Shown here: positions 5,749 through 13,832 of the stretch, piece by piece
Numbering within the stretch: position 1 is the first letter of the stretch
Layout of the letters: the number at the start of each line of letters is the position of its first letter
Source: Bacillota bacterium
GTDB taxonomy: Bacteria > Bacillota > UBA4882 > UBA8346
DNA: 15,729 nt
Reading direction: 5' to 3'
NCBI GenBank assembly: GCA_023436305.1
Contig: JAEZJQ010000031.1
Coordinates: 1 to 15,729 of the forward strand
Position numbers and translations under genes: made by a program
The notes under the pieces: generated by a model
The model's input: only the letters and a program-made list of their open reading frames with translations
What the model was told of the DNA's origin: nothing
The model's database searches: none

Positions 5749-8700
5749 TCAATCACTCACTATTGTTTCCCCCATCGGTATCTCCATGTGAATATTAAAG
5801 CCTTTTTCGCCATCGGAACCGTAAATGATATGGCCGTTTAAACTTTGGACCCGCTCTTCCATGCCTTTCAGGCCGAATCCCTTACGAATATTTTTACATC
5901 CTTTCCCGTTATCGATAATGAAGAGCACCAGTTTTTCAGCGGAAAAACGGAGAATGATCCCGATCTTGGTGGCGTTGCCGTGCCGCAACGAGTTGGTGAT
6001 GGCTTCCTGGCAGGTCTTGTAGATACAGTCGTTGAATGAAAATGATGAACGGATACTCATGTTTTTATAATAAAATTCTTCCCCGTTGACTGAAAAATCA
6101 ACTTCCAAGCCTGATTTCTGGGCGCTCTCAATCAGCGTTTCCAATGAAGTAATGATGTTATTATTCCCAGCATTTTCAGGCATCAGGCCCATAATCGAAC
6201 GCCGCAATTCTTCCAGTCCTTCCTGGGCAATTTCCACCGCTTGCGAGAGTTTATCCTTGGACTCTTCCGGGTCTTCTTCAAGTTTTATCCGGCTCACTTT
6301 TATCAGCATTATTAATAAGGTTAAAGTATGTCCCAGAGTGTCATGGACTTCCCGGGCCACCCGGTTTCGTTCCTTAACGACGGCTAACTCCTCAATGGTG
6401 GCGGCGTGTTCTTTCAGTTGCTGGTTTAAAATAGCCAGTTCCTCGTTTTTAACTACCAATTCATTGTTTTTCCCTTTTAATTCGGTATTCTTTTCATTTA
6501 ATTGTTCGGTTCTTTCCTTGACCCGTTGCTCCAGTTCCTGGTTTAACTGGGTTAAACTGCTGTACAGTCTGGCGTTTTCAATGGAAATACCGGCTTGATT
6601 CAGCAATAAATTGATTGTTTTCAAGTCTTCCTCACCAAATAAACCGCTTACCAAATTGTTATCCAGATATAGAATCCCTAGCATGGTTCCCCGAAGCATG
6701 ATTGGAGCAGCCAGCACCGAACGAATACCATGCAAAACCACACTGGATTGCATTTTAAACTCATCTTCAATGGAGGCGTCGGAGACGATAATCGGTTGCT
6801 TTTCGGCTTCCACCCGAGAGATGATACTGATACTGACCGTAAAACCTTTTTCAAATTCACCCTGAGATACATTCCGTAATACTTTCAATTCCAATTTTTG
6901 ATGGTTTTCGGAATATAACCACAAAATGCCCCGTTCCGCCCCCACCAGCTCGATGGCGTTATCCATAATCTTTTCCAGTAACTCATCCGTATCCAGAATG
7001 GAACTGATATCGGCGCTGTTGGTAAGCACAGTTTCCATGCGGCGGTCAATTTTCAAACGGTTCTGTGCCGTTAATTCGGTGAAAACTTCCTGTTCTTCCA
7101 CCGGAAGATTGATTCCCAACAATTCGCGGCATTTTTGGATATAGATTTTGGCATTGATTTCGGTAGCGATTTCATGGGCCTTCCGGTAATAGATAATCGC
7201 TTCACTTTTATCGGTTTGATTCAAGAAATTGCCGTATTCGAAATAGCTCCGGACCAATTGGTAACGGAGATTGTTTTTTTGTTGATGGGCGATACTCTTT
7301 AAAAAATACTGCTTGGCCCGCTGCAGCTGATTAATCAGCATAAAATATCTGGCGGAAACCAATAAGGCATTTCCATATTGAGTGACCCAAGGTCTGGTCT
7401 GTTTGCGCGCTTCCTTGCACATTGATTTTAACCTGGCCCGTTCCGGCCGGGAAATGTGAAGGGAACCGGTGGCAGTCCGGGTAATGATCCGTAAATAAGC
7501 CTCCGCCAAATACGGATAAATTTGCGATGTATAGTTTTTGATGAGCAGATTGCTTTTATCGATTTTTCGGGCGGCTTCCAGGTATTCAATGGCTTTGTCC
7601 AGGTTTACCTCAATTTTTAATATTCCTAACAACATGTTACCCACGCATAATAAGAAAGGCAGGCTGGTGATGGTTGTATCCTTGGAGTTCAAAACCTCAT
7701 TCAACAACACTTCGGCTTTGGCAAGATCTCCGGTTTCGATATAACAGCGGGACATGTTGATTTTGGCCGAATACAGTCCGTAACTATCCTTGAGGCGGTT
7801 ACTTAATTCCAGATACTGATTAAACAGGGAGATGCTTTTTTCATAATTGCCCATGTAATAATAATAAAAACTTAAACCGTTGATGGTCATTCCCAATTCC
7901 CAGAGATCACCCATTTTTTTAAATTTGGCGATGGCCATTTCAAAATGATGCATACTCTCTAACGGATTCCCCTGCCAAGCGCACTGGTAACCCAGGAACT
8001 GTAAACTCTGGGCTTCACCCCAGTCATCCCCTAATATTTTACGAAGGCGAATGGCTTTTTGATGATATTGATAAGCGGAATTGAAAAAAGGCAAACCCAT
8101 CAGAAAACCGCCGTATTCGGCATTGGCCAACGCAGCTTCCTTGGTTTGGGCGATACCGGCATTGGCGACATTCAACTGCCGGATTAAATTATAGATTAAT
8201 TTGCCATTGTCATTTAACATGTACATCCAGCTTAATGACTCGTAAGTCCAGATGATTTCTTTCTTTTTTTCATCCATGGCCGTAATCTCCCGGTGACGCA
8301 ATACCAGTCCGCGCAATCCATAGATGATGTATTCTTTCAACACCGCGAGGAGCCGCTGCGCCAGATTTTGCGGCAACCGTTCCCCCAGCAAACTTAGGGC
8401 GTAACTTAAAGTGTTTTCACAATTCACCCAATCACCTTTTTTGAAATAGGCGATACCGATGGTTTTGAACAGCCGGGCTTTAGTATAGCGATCCGCCACT
8501 GAATTCAATAAATTTTTGGCGATGGCAATGGCTTCGTCATTCTTCCCGATAACCAGATAAATCTTGCTCAGTTCTTCATTGGCGGTGAACCATTCCTGGC
8601 TGTTCTTCCGGTTTTTTTGCTCCAATAATTCAATACCGATATGGTAGAACCTGATAGCTTCCTCATTGGCATATGAATTTTGAGCTTTTCCGGCCGCAGG

Positions 8701-10875
8701 GATGACATAGGTCAACGCTTTTTCTTGATCACCGCTTTCCACGTAATGGTAAGCCAATTCATAAATGACTTTGTCATGACGCCCTTGATTCATAACCTCA
8801 ATAGCCTGGGCAATCTGAAAGTGAATTTGGTGTTTTTCGTCTTCCGCCAGGGTATGATAAAAAGCATCCCGGATCCGGTCATGAACAAATAAAACCCGCC
8901 CATGTTCCGCGCTTCTCTCCAGTAACTGGATGGCGATAAAATCATCGATCATATTCACAACTTCAATTTTCGTCAGGGTTGTCAACCGGTATAATAATTC
9001 AATTTCGAACTCACGCCCGATGACCGCGCCCCGGGCCAGCAATTCCCATTGCTTTTCGGACAGATTTTCAATACGGCGCAGGATAATATCGATTAAGGAA
9101 TTGGATACCGGGATTTCATTTAGTTTTTGAATCTCTTTTCTCCATTTTCCTTCTTCCCATTGAATGACTTTGGTCTCTACCAGTTCACGAATGATATTGA
9201 TGGCAAAAAACGGATTTCCGTTGGATTTTTTGAATATATAATCGGAAAGTTCCCGGCTTTCATTCTTCTCGCCCAGAATATTTTCGATTAATTGATTGAT
9301 TTTAAATTGATTAAATGGCTTAAGCTCAATGACCTCCAGATGATACCCGTGTTCGGCGGCTGATTTGCTAATCAATTCGATTTTATGCCCGGGCCGGATC
9401 TCGTTGTTACGATAGGTTCCCAGGACCAATAAATTAGCGCGGCTTATTTTACGGAGGATTTCGATTAATAAATTAAGACTGCTTTCATCGGCCCATTGCA
9501 AATCATCTAAAAACAACACACAGGCCTGGTTCGGATCCGTCAAATTGCAAAAGAAATCCGATAACACCAGAAGTGATCTTTGGTTTTCCCGTTCCGGTTC
9601 CAGGGAGATTAATTCTTTGGTTTCGCCAAATACCTTTTCCAAGCGCGAGTTCAGGTTGACGACAATGCCGCTCAGATCTCCCAGGACTTGTTTGAGCCGC
9701 TGGATTTCCCGGTCAGCGGTTTCTTTATTAAGATAAATGATCTTGTTGACGAATTCATCGATGGCGTCTTTAAACGGCTGATAGGGAAACTTATTCTCGT
9801 AATTGAGACAACGGCCCCGGATAAATAGACCGTTCCGTTCATAGACATAGGCTCTAATCTCTTCCACCAAGCGGCTTTTCCCGATGCCGGCTTCCCCGGC
9901 GATCAGACAAATACTGCCATTACCTTTAGCGGCATTGTCAAATTGATTTTTAACTTTCTGGATTTCCTGGTCCCGGCCCACCAGCCGGGTCTGATAGCTG
10001 AGCTTGATTTTCTGGTCTTTGCCCCCGATTTCAAAATCATATTCCCCGGCTTCAAAGCATTCCAAATCGGCCAGCAATCCCCGGGCGCTTTGATATCGCA
10101 GATCCGGGTCTTTCTGCAACAGTTTTAAAATGATGTCCTCCAATGCCGTTGGGATTACGGGATTGATTTTTTGGGGGCGGGTTGGGATGAACGCCACTTG
10201 TTGATGCAACAATTGATTGATCTCAACGCCTTTGAAGGGCGGTACGCCGGTGATTAAATGATAAAAAACCACCCCCAGAGAGTATAGATCGCTTCGTTCA
10301 TCAATGCGCTTGTCCAGGATTCCGGTGGCTTCAGGAGACATATAGCCAAAGGTGCCGGCAATCATTTTTTCCTCGCGAATGGCGCTTAATTCCATCACCA
10401 GAGCCACCCCGAAATCCAGGAGTTTTAACTCGTTATGCACATTAAGAAAAATATTGCTGGGTTTTAAATCCCGGTGGATAATCCCGTGGTTATGGACGTA
10501 ATTTAAGGCTTCGGCCAATTGTTTAATAATGGCGGTGATTTCGGTAATGGAAAAACGGGTTCCGTTTTCCAGCAGTCTGGATAAATTAGAACCCGCCAAT
10601 AATTCCATGACAATAAAGGGGGTGGTTTCATATTCATACAGCCCGTATACCTCGATAATATTGGGATGCTTCAGTTTACTGACAATCTCGATCTCGCGGC
10701 GGAAACGGATTAAATCTTCCAGAAACGTGGAGGTTAAACTCTTTTTCATCAACTTTATAGCCACATCAATATCTTTATGGCGATCACGGGCCTGAAACAC
10801 CTGGCTCATTCCACCTTCGCCCAATTGTTTGGTAATATGATAACGGCTGTTTAATGTTTTCCCAACCAGATTCAA
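5749..10875 (-). CDS. Ser/Thr kinase - AAA ATPase - TPR - GAF - histidine kinase fusion protein
   Basis: This 1708-aa signalling protein has an STK/ATPase/histidine-kinase architecture. Residues 10-270 are a Ser/Thr kinase with glycine loop LGEGGMSQVF (18-27), K41, HRDLKPSN (134-141), DFG (154-156) and SPEA (180-183), so it is likely active. Residues ~298-600 are an AAA_16/MalT-like ATPase with Walker A GEAGIGKS (327-334) and Walker B VLFLDDLQWAD (453-463). Residues ~690-1250 are TPR-like helices. A GAF domain spans ~1285-1435 and a coiled coil ~1440-1500. A HisKA_3 segment has REVHDTLGH with phospho-acceptor H1511. The HATPase has N box QEAITNSLRHGN (1623-1634), DNGKG (1655-1659) and GFGLKGM (1666-1672). 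There is no membrane segment, so it is probably cytosolic. The start is TTG, with GGGG six bases upstream; the first internal Met (23) would cut the kinase loop. The response regulator at 11351 is divergent and is the likely partner. The ligand is unknown. Confidence 0.93.
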   Translation of the reverse strand: MNLVGKTLNSRYHITKQLGEGGMSQVFQARDRHKDIDVAIKLMKKSLTSTFLEDLIRFRREIEIVSKLKHPNIIEVYGLYEYETTPFIVMELLAGSNLSRLLENGTRFSITEITAIIKQLAEALNYVHNHGIIHRDLKPSNIFLNVHNELKLLDFGVALVMELSAIREEKMIAGTFGYMSPEATGILDKRIDERSDLYSLGVVFYHLITGVPPFKGVEINQLLHQQVAFIPTRPQKINPVIPTALEDIILKLLQKDPDLRYQSARGLLADLECFEAGEYDFEIGGKDQKIKLSYQTRLVGRDQEIQKVKNQFDNAAKGNGSICLIAGEAGIGKSRLVEEIRAYVYERNGLFIRGRCLNYENKFPYQPFKDAIDEFVNKIIYLNKETADREIQRLKQVLGDLSGIVVNLNSRLEKVFGETKELISLEPERENQRSLLVLSDFFCNLTDPNQACVLFLDDLQWADESSLNLLIEILRKISRANLLVLGTYRNNEIRPGHKIELISKSAAEHGYHLEVIELKPFNQFKINQLIENILGEKNESRELSDYIFKKSNGNPFFAINIIRELVETKVIQWEEGKWRKEIQKLNEIPVSNSLIDIILRRIENLSEKQWELLARGAVIGREFEIELLYRLTTLTKIEVVNMIDDFIAIQLLERSAEHGRVLFVHDRIRDAFYHTLAEDEKHQIHFQIAQAIEVMNQGRHDKVIYELAYHYVESGDQEKALTYVIPAAGKAQNSYANEEAIRFYHIGIELLEQKNRKNSQEWFTANEELSKIYLVIGKNDEAIAIAKNLLNSVADRYTKARLFKTIGIAYFKKGDWVNCENTLSYALSLLGERLPQNLAQRLLAVLKEYIIYGLRGLVLRHREITAMDEKKKEIIWTYESLSWMYMLNDNGKLIYNLIRQLNVANAGIAQTKEAALANAEYGGFLMGLPFFNSAYQYHQKAIRLRKILGDDWGEAQSLQFLGYQCAWQGNPLESMHHFEMAIAKFKKMGDLWELGMTINGLSFYYYYMGNYEKSISLFNQYLELSNRLKDSYGLYSAKINMSRCYIETGDLAKAEVLLNEVLNSKDTTITSLPFLLCVGNMLLGILKIEVNLDKAIEYLEAARKIDKSNLLIKNYTSQIYPYLAEAYLRIITRTATGSLHISRPERARLKSMCKEARKQTRPWVTQYGNALLVSARYFMLINQLQRAKQYFLKSIAHQQKNNLRYQLVRSYFEYGNFLNQTDKSEAIIYYRKAHEIATEINAKIYIQKCRELLGINLPVEEQEVFTELTAQNRLKIDRRMETVLTNSADISSILDTDELLEKIMDNAIELVGAERGILWLYSENHQKLELKVLRNVSQGEFEKGFTVSISIISRVEAEKQPIIVSDASIEDEFKMQSSVVLHGIRSVLAAPIMLRGTMLGILYLDNNLVSGLFGEEDLKTINLLLNQAGISIENARLYSSLTQLNQELEQRVKERTEQLNEKNTELKGKNNELVVKNEELAILNQQLKEHAATIEELAVVKERNRVAREVHDTLGHTLTLLIMLIKVSRIKLEEDPEESKDKLSQAVEIAQEGLEELRRSIMGLMPENAGNNNIITSLETLIESAQKSGLEVDFSVNGEEFYYKNMSIRSSFSFNDCIYKTCQEAITNSLRHGNATKIGIILRFSAEKLVLFIIDNGKGCKNIRKGFGLKGMEERVQSLNGHIIYGSDGEKGFNIHMEIPMGETIVSD

Positions 10876-11163
10876 ATTGTTCCCCTTCTTTCCGCGGGAT
10901 CGAGCCGCAAAATGACATCAATAGACTATAAATTACTCCGGTGATTAAAAATGTAAATTCATAAAGGCATAAATCCTGTTACACGTAATATCGGATGATA
11001 TAAGCGCCTTATAGGAGTCATTAATATTATTATCGTCAAAGTTTCGTTTTACCTGTGGGTAAAAGCAGGAGTATGGAAATTTTTTTCCCCGGGGAAGGAA
11101 GACCTTGTTCAGCCATCGAAATACACTAAGGTAGGATTAATTTGAAATGTTACGCCGGGTGTT
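10876..11163. promoter_or_regulatory. Divergent regulatory region between kinase and response regulator genes
   Basis: This gene-free stretch should hold the kinase promoter and, with the element downstream, part of the response regulator promoter. It contains two notable symmetric sites: TTTTACC (11047-11053) and GGTAAAA (11058-11064) around TGTG, and the 12-bp palindrome TTCCCCGGGGAA (11085-11096). Either could bind the neighbouring response regulator or another factor. No promoter boxes were clear enough to mark. Confidence 0.4.
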
Positions 11164-11280
11164 TTAGGAGTCTGTGCGGATAATCGATTTTCGAAGCGTA
11201 TTTCGTATCAAGTGACATATTCTAATACAACAAATAGTTGTTTTAAGTTATTGAAAAGTGTTGCTCGCACAGACTCCTAG
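11164..11280 (+). mobile_element. MITE copy 2: 117-bp element upstream of the response regulator
   Basis: The terminal inverted repeat is 11164-11178 and 11266-11280, matching 14 of 15 positions (outer base T on the left, C in the other copies). The 87-bp interior encodes nothing. It aligns without gaps to the element at 12016-12132 in the same orientation, about 84% identical by hand count. It ends 70 bp before the response regulator start, so it may lie in that gene's promoter or leader. No transposase is present; it would have to be mobilised in trans. Confidence 0.88.
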
Positions 11281-11350
11281 GATGAATGATGGACTGCGGA
11301 CCGGCGAGTTGATATCCCGGTTGTAAACATGAAAGAAAGGAGTTAAAACA

Positions 11351-11983
11351 ATGATTAAGGTATTGATTGTGGATGATAGTTTTATTTTTCGCAGTGGTTT
11401 GGAGACTATTCTGAAACAAGATCCGGAAATCGAAGTGCTCGGTTGCGCCGCCAACGGCAAGGAAGCCTTCGAGTTCTGCGGGCAAATGTCCCCGGACTTA
11501 ATTCTGATGGATATCCGGATGGATGTTTGTAACGGCGTGGAAGGGGCCAAATTAATCAAGGATAAATATAAAGCCATTAAAATTGTAATGCTGACTACAT
11601 TTGACGATAATGAATATATCACTCAAGCGTTAAAAAACGGCGCCGACGGGTACATATTGAAGGGTGTCAATGATGAAGATCTGATTATGACCATTAAGAG
11701 CACCATGAAAGGATTAAGTGTCTTTGAACAAAAGGTATTAAGCAATGTGAAGGATCAGTACCGGAATATCGGCGGCCATTCCAAAATCGAGATTGCATTA
11801 TCGGAACGGGAGAAACAATTATTACAGGAGATCGTAGACGGAAAAACCAATAAAGAAATTGCTTCCAATTTTGGTCTGGCCGAAGGGACCATTAAAAATA
11901 TGATATCCAATTTATTGGTAAAATTTAAATTGAATGACCGTACCCAACTGGCAATTTTTGCGGTAAAAAATAATTTGGTGTAG
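11351..11983 (+). CDS. NarL/LuxR-family DNA-binding response regulator
   Basis: This 210-aa protein is the output partner expected for a HisKA_3 kinase such as the one at 5749-10875. The receiver domain (1-~120) has the acidic pair D8-D9, phospho-acceptor D54 (LILMDIRM), T82 or T83 and K104 (YILKG). The C-terminal LuxR-type helix-turn-helix starts at LSEREKQLL (150) and includes TNKEIASNFGLAEGTIKN. The usual proline four residues after the phospho-acceptor (DIRMP) is aspartate 58 here. AAAGGAG precedes the ATG. The gene is alone between two same-orientation copies of one small mobile element. Its target genes are unknown; autoregulation or control of the divergent kinase gene is plausible. 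Confidence 0.93.
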   Translation: MIKVLIVDDSFIFRSGLETILKQDPEIEVLGCAANGKEAFEFCGQMSPDLILMDIRMDVCNGVEGAKLIKDKYKAIKIVMLTTFDDNEYITQALKNGADGYILKGVNDEDLIMTIKSTMKGLSVFEQKVLSNVKDQYRNIGGHSKIEIALSEREKQLLQEIVDGKTNKEIASNFGLAEGTIKNMISNLLVKFKLNDRTQLAIFAVKNNLV

Positions 11984-12015
11984 ACCGGCGGCCTTGATGT
12001 AACTTTTAGCCTGGT

Positions 12016-12132
12016 CTAGGAGTCTGTGCGGCTAATGGATTTTTGAAACACATTTAGTATCAAGCGACATGTTCTAATGCAATATATAGTGGTTTTAAAT
12101 TATTAAAACGTGTTACGCGCACAGACTCCTAG
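12016..12132 (+). mobile_element. MITE copy 3: 117-bp element downstream of the response regulator
   Basis: Perfect 15-bp inverted ends (12016-12030, 12118-12132) bounded by CTAG at both outer edges. It has the same length and orientation as the copy at 11164-11280, starting 32 bp after the response regulator stop. It has no coding capacity. When transcribed, its ends could fold together and act as a 3' structure for the upstream gene. Confidence 0.9.
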
Positions 12133-12153
12133 GGTTTCCGTATTTGTGGCTTG

Positions 12154-12213
12154 AGTCATGATGAAATGACTTTAGTCATTTTTTTATATTACTTTAGTCA
12201 TTTCGTAAGTCAT
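12154..12213. promoter_or_regulatory. Cluster of AGTCAT motifs upstream of the NYN gene
   Basis: AGTCAT occurs at 12154-12159, 12174-12179, 12196-12201 and 12208-12213, with an inverted ATGACT at 12166-12171. The pair at 12166-12179 forms ATGACTTTAGTCAT and, with flanking A and T, a 7-bp hairpin followed by seven T, so it could also act as a weak terminator. Five copies in 60 bp suggest a multi-site operator. The binding factor is unknown. Confidence 0.45.
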
Positions 12214-12287
12214 ATCATTATTATCCTTACGTCACGTCTGGTGATGCACGAAAGTAATTCTTACTTCTGACCAACGACATCTAGCAA

Positions 12288-12331
12288 TTGAAGGACAAAC
12301 CAAGTAAGATAATATTAGAAGATAATATTAT
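12288..12331 (+). promoter_or_regulatory. Candidate promoter with 13-bp tandem repeat
   Basis: TTGAAG (12288-12293) and TAATAT (12310-12315) are spaced by 16 bp and resemble a sigma-A type promoter (four of six matches each). The second box lies in a 13-bp tandem repeat, AAGATAATATTAG at 12306-12318 and the same with final T at 12319-12331. This would drive the NYN/Spo0E pair. Only a weak match to consensus. Confidence 0.3.
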
Positions 12332-12386
12332 AAAAATTCATTTTTTATATAGAGGCGGAAACAATTGAAAGGTTCGATAAGCATTG

Positions 12387-13232
12387 ATGGCTCACACAGT
12401 GCAAATTAATAACGATTTACTGAATGCAATGGTGTATACCGATTATGAAAACATTCTTGAATTACCGAAGAAATTTGGAAAAGACCCGCTGAAAATGGAT
12501 TTTTTCAAGGTAATTCAGGACAAGTTAGTGGCTGGTGGATTAAATATTGTTGATTTTATCATCTATGGCAATTTCGAAAAGAAAGTATCGAACAGCAAAT
12601 ATCAAACGCATTTTCGGGCCTTGGGATTAAAGACTCGCCACACTTGCAATAACGGCAAAAATTCCAGTGATCTGGAATTAACGGTGGATGTCATAAAAGA
12701 TTTGTATAGAAATCAAAATATAAATATATTTGTATTGATTTCCAGCGAACGGGATATTATTCCCCTTTTAAAAGCCATTAAATACGAGAATAAACTTTCT
12801 TACGTTATTTCCACCCAAAACGGATTTAATCAAACCGTGGCCAAATACGCCGATTTCCATGATTATATCGAGAACATCTTCCAACTGGAACCGCCGGATC
12901 CGGCCATGTATCATCAGGATGCAACCGAAATCATGATTAAAATTGATGATTTTGATGTGAAAGCCTTGAATCCGGTGGATATTGGCCGGGCTCAAGAGGT
13001 GGCCCGTTATTTCTACCGGTCAAATATTTGGAAGCGGGCGTCGGTTTTAGGTGAACCAGTCAGTTTAAAAGGTTATATGGATGTAATTTCCAAAGTGATC
13101 CATCGTTTCCGGGGTGATATTCTGGAAGATTTTAAAATGGCTCATTGTCTGAAATATGTTACTATCTACCAGGATCCACAACGGGGTTTGTGTTTAAAAC
13201 AAGGGGTAAAAATTGATACTGTTTCCTTTTAA
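12387..13232 (+). CDS. NYN-domain (LabA/DUF88-like) protein, putative PIN-like ribonuclease
   Basis: This 281-aa protein resembles the NYN branch of the PIN-like nuclease fold, whose members bind metal and are thought to act on RNA. The acidic pattern is present: TDYENI with D19 and E21, the D-(5)-D helix NSSDLELTVD (D95, D101), and LISSERDIIPLLKAI with D123 where relatives have SGDSDF. The second half (about 170-281) is helical and unassigned; it may be an RNA-binding or partner domain. The start is uncertain: TTG 12384 and ATG 12387 are adjacent in frame, below an in-frame stop, and AAAGG lies 11 or 14 bases upstream. The Spo0E-like gene follows with a 42-bp gap, so the two are probably co-transcribed. 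The RNA target, if any, is unknown. Confidence 0.82.
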   Translation: MAHTVQINNDLLNAMVYTDYENILELPKKFGKDPLKMDFFKVIQDKLVAGGLNIVDFIIYGNFEKKVSNSKYQTHFRALGLKTRHTCNNGKNSSDLELTVDVIKDLYRNQNINIFVLISSERDIIPLLKAIKYENKLSYVISTQNGFNQTVAKYADFHDYIENIFQLEPPDPAMYHQDATEIMIKIDDFDVKALNPVDIGRAQEVARYFYRSNIWKRASVLGEPVSLKGYMDVISKVIHRFRGDILEDFKMAHCLKYVTIYQDPQRGLCLKQGVKIDTVSF

Positions 13233-13274
13233 AATGAAACGATGCTTCATTTCTCGGAATTTGAAAGGGTGATT

Positions 13275-13532
13275 ATGATGATCTATATTTTAAATCATTA
13301 CTACCGGCTGAATTGTTTAAAAAGTGAGATTGCCGCCGCCCGTAAAGCTTTGGATGAAGCCTGGGCCAGCAGCGGCAGGACGGATCAAACGGTATTGGCC
13401 GCCGGAGATAATTTCGACCGGTTGATTAACGAATATGACCGGCTGGTCAAAGAAACCATGAATATCTCCGCGGAAAACCATCCCATGACAGACAGGAATA
13501 AATTTAGCTTTATCAAGCAATTTGCGCTCTAG
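13275..13532 (+). CDS. Spo0E-like aspartyl-phosphate phosphatase
   Basis: This 85-aa protein resembles the Spo0E family, small helical-hairpin phosphatases that remove phosphate from Spo0A-type response regulators and delay sporulation. The first helix covers about residues 13-31 (LKSEIAAARKALDEAW) and the second about 37-60, with the family pattern DNFDRLINEYDRL at 45-57. The usual serine of the SxxLD motif is glycine here (GDNFD). The ATG at 13275 (or 13278) follows AAAGGG; an in-frame ATG at 13242 would add 11 residues but has no ribosome site. It is downstream of the NYN gene. The C-terminal 25 residues are outside the conserved part. Its substrate could be Spo0A or another regulator; the neighbouring NarL-type regulator is a possibility by proximity only. 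Confidence 0.8.
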   Translation: MMIYILNHYYRLNCLKSEIAAARKALDEAWASSGRTDQTVLAAGDNFDRLINEYDRLVKETMNISAENHPMTDRNKFSFIKQFAL

Positions 13533-13832
13533 CCGGTGGTCACAAGCAACCTTTTGGTTACCGTACGGCCGAACGCGGCGAGAATGGCTACCCACCCATC
13601 TTGCCTGTAACGAACATGCTTTGTAAAACCCCCTATATCTATTGAACAGCCAGTCAGACTGCGTTTTTCTATTTGTTTCCAATTTGTCTTTCGTAAAATA
13701 TTGAATCGATGAAGGGAAATCAATTCATCCCCTTCATATTTTACATCGATTGATACGTGAGCGTTGCACTAACACCCAATTCCTAATTAACACCAAAATA
13801 ATTTACAATCCAATCGACTGGGGGAAAAAGCA
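13533..13832. other. Intergenic region with possible folded RNA segments
   Basis: No convincing gene is present on either strand. The first ~65 bp are GC-rich: GGTGG (13535-13539) can pair with CCACC (13592-13596) around two tiny hairpins, AACC/GGTT (13548-13559) and GCCG/CGGC (13568-13579). Further on, GTAAAATAT (13693-13701) pairs with ATATTTTAC (13736-13744), with inner pairing ATGAAGGG (13709-13716) to CCCTTCAT (13730-13737); this may be a terminator-like hairpin although it lacks a T run. The promoter of the next operon should be near 13745-13800. Confidence 0.35.

Noticed and set aside
6086..6598. 170-codon plus-strand ORF inside the kinase gene
   Set aside because: It is Ser/Phe-rich antisense translation of the coiled-coil and HisKA region, with no independent support.
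11012..11019. TAGGAGTC resembling a MITE end upstream of the kinase gene
   Set aside because: Only eight bases match and no partner end was seen; a match of that length is expected about every other window of this size.
13535..13620. Possible known riboswitch (c-di-GMP type) after the Spo0E-like gene
   Set aside because: The conserved core bases of that class were not found in either strand, and the stems are too short.
13529..13723. Minus-strand ORFs across 13317-13723
   Set aside because: They overlap the Spo0E-like gene or one another in different frames, have no ribosome binding sites and no recognisable domain.
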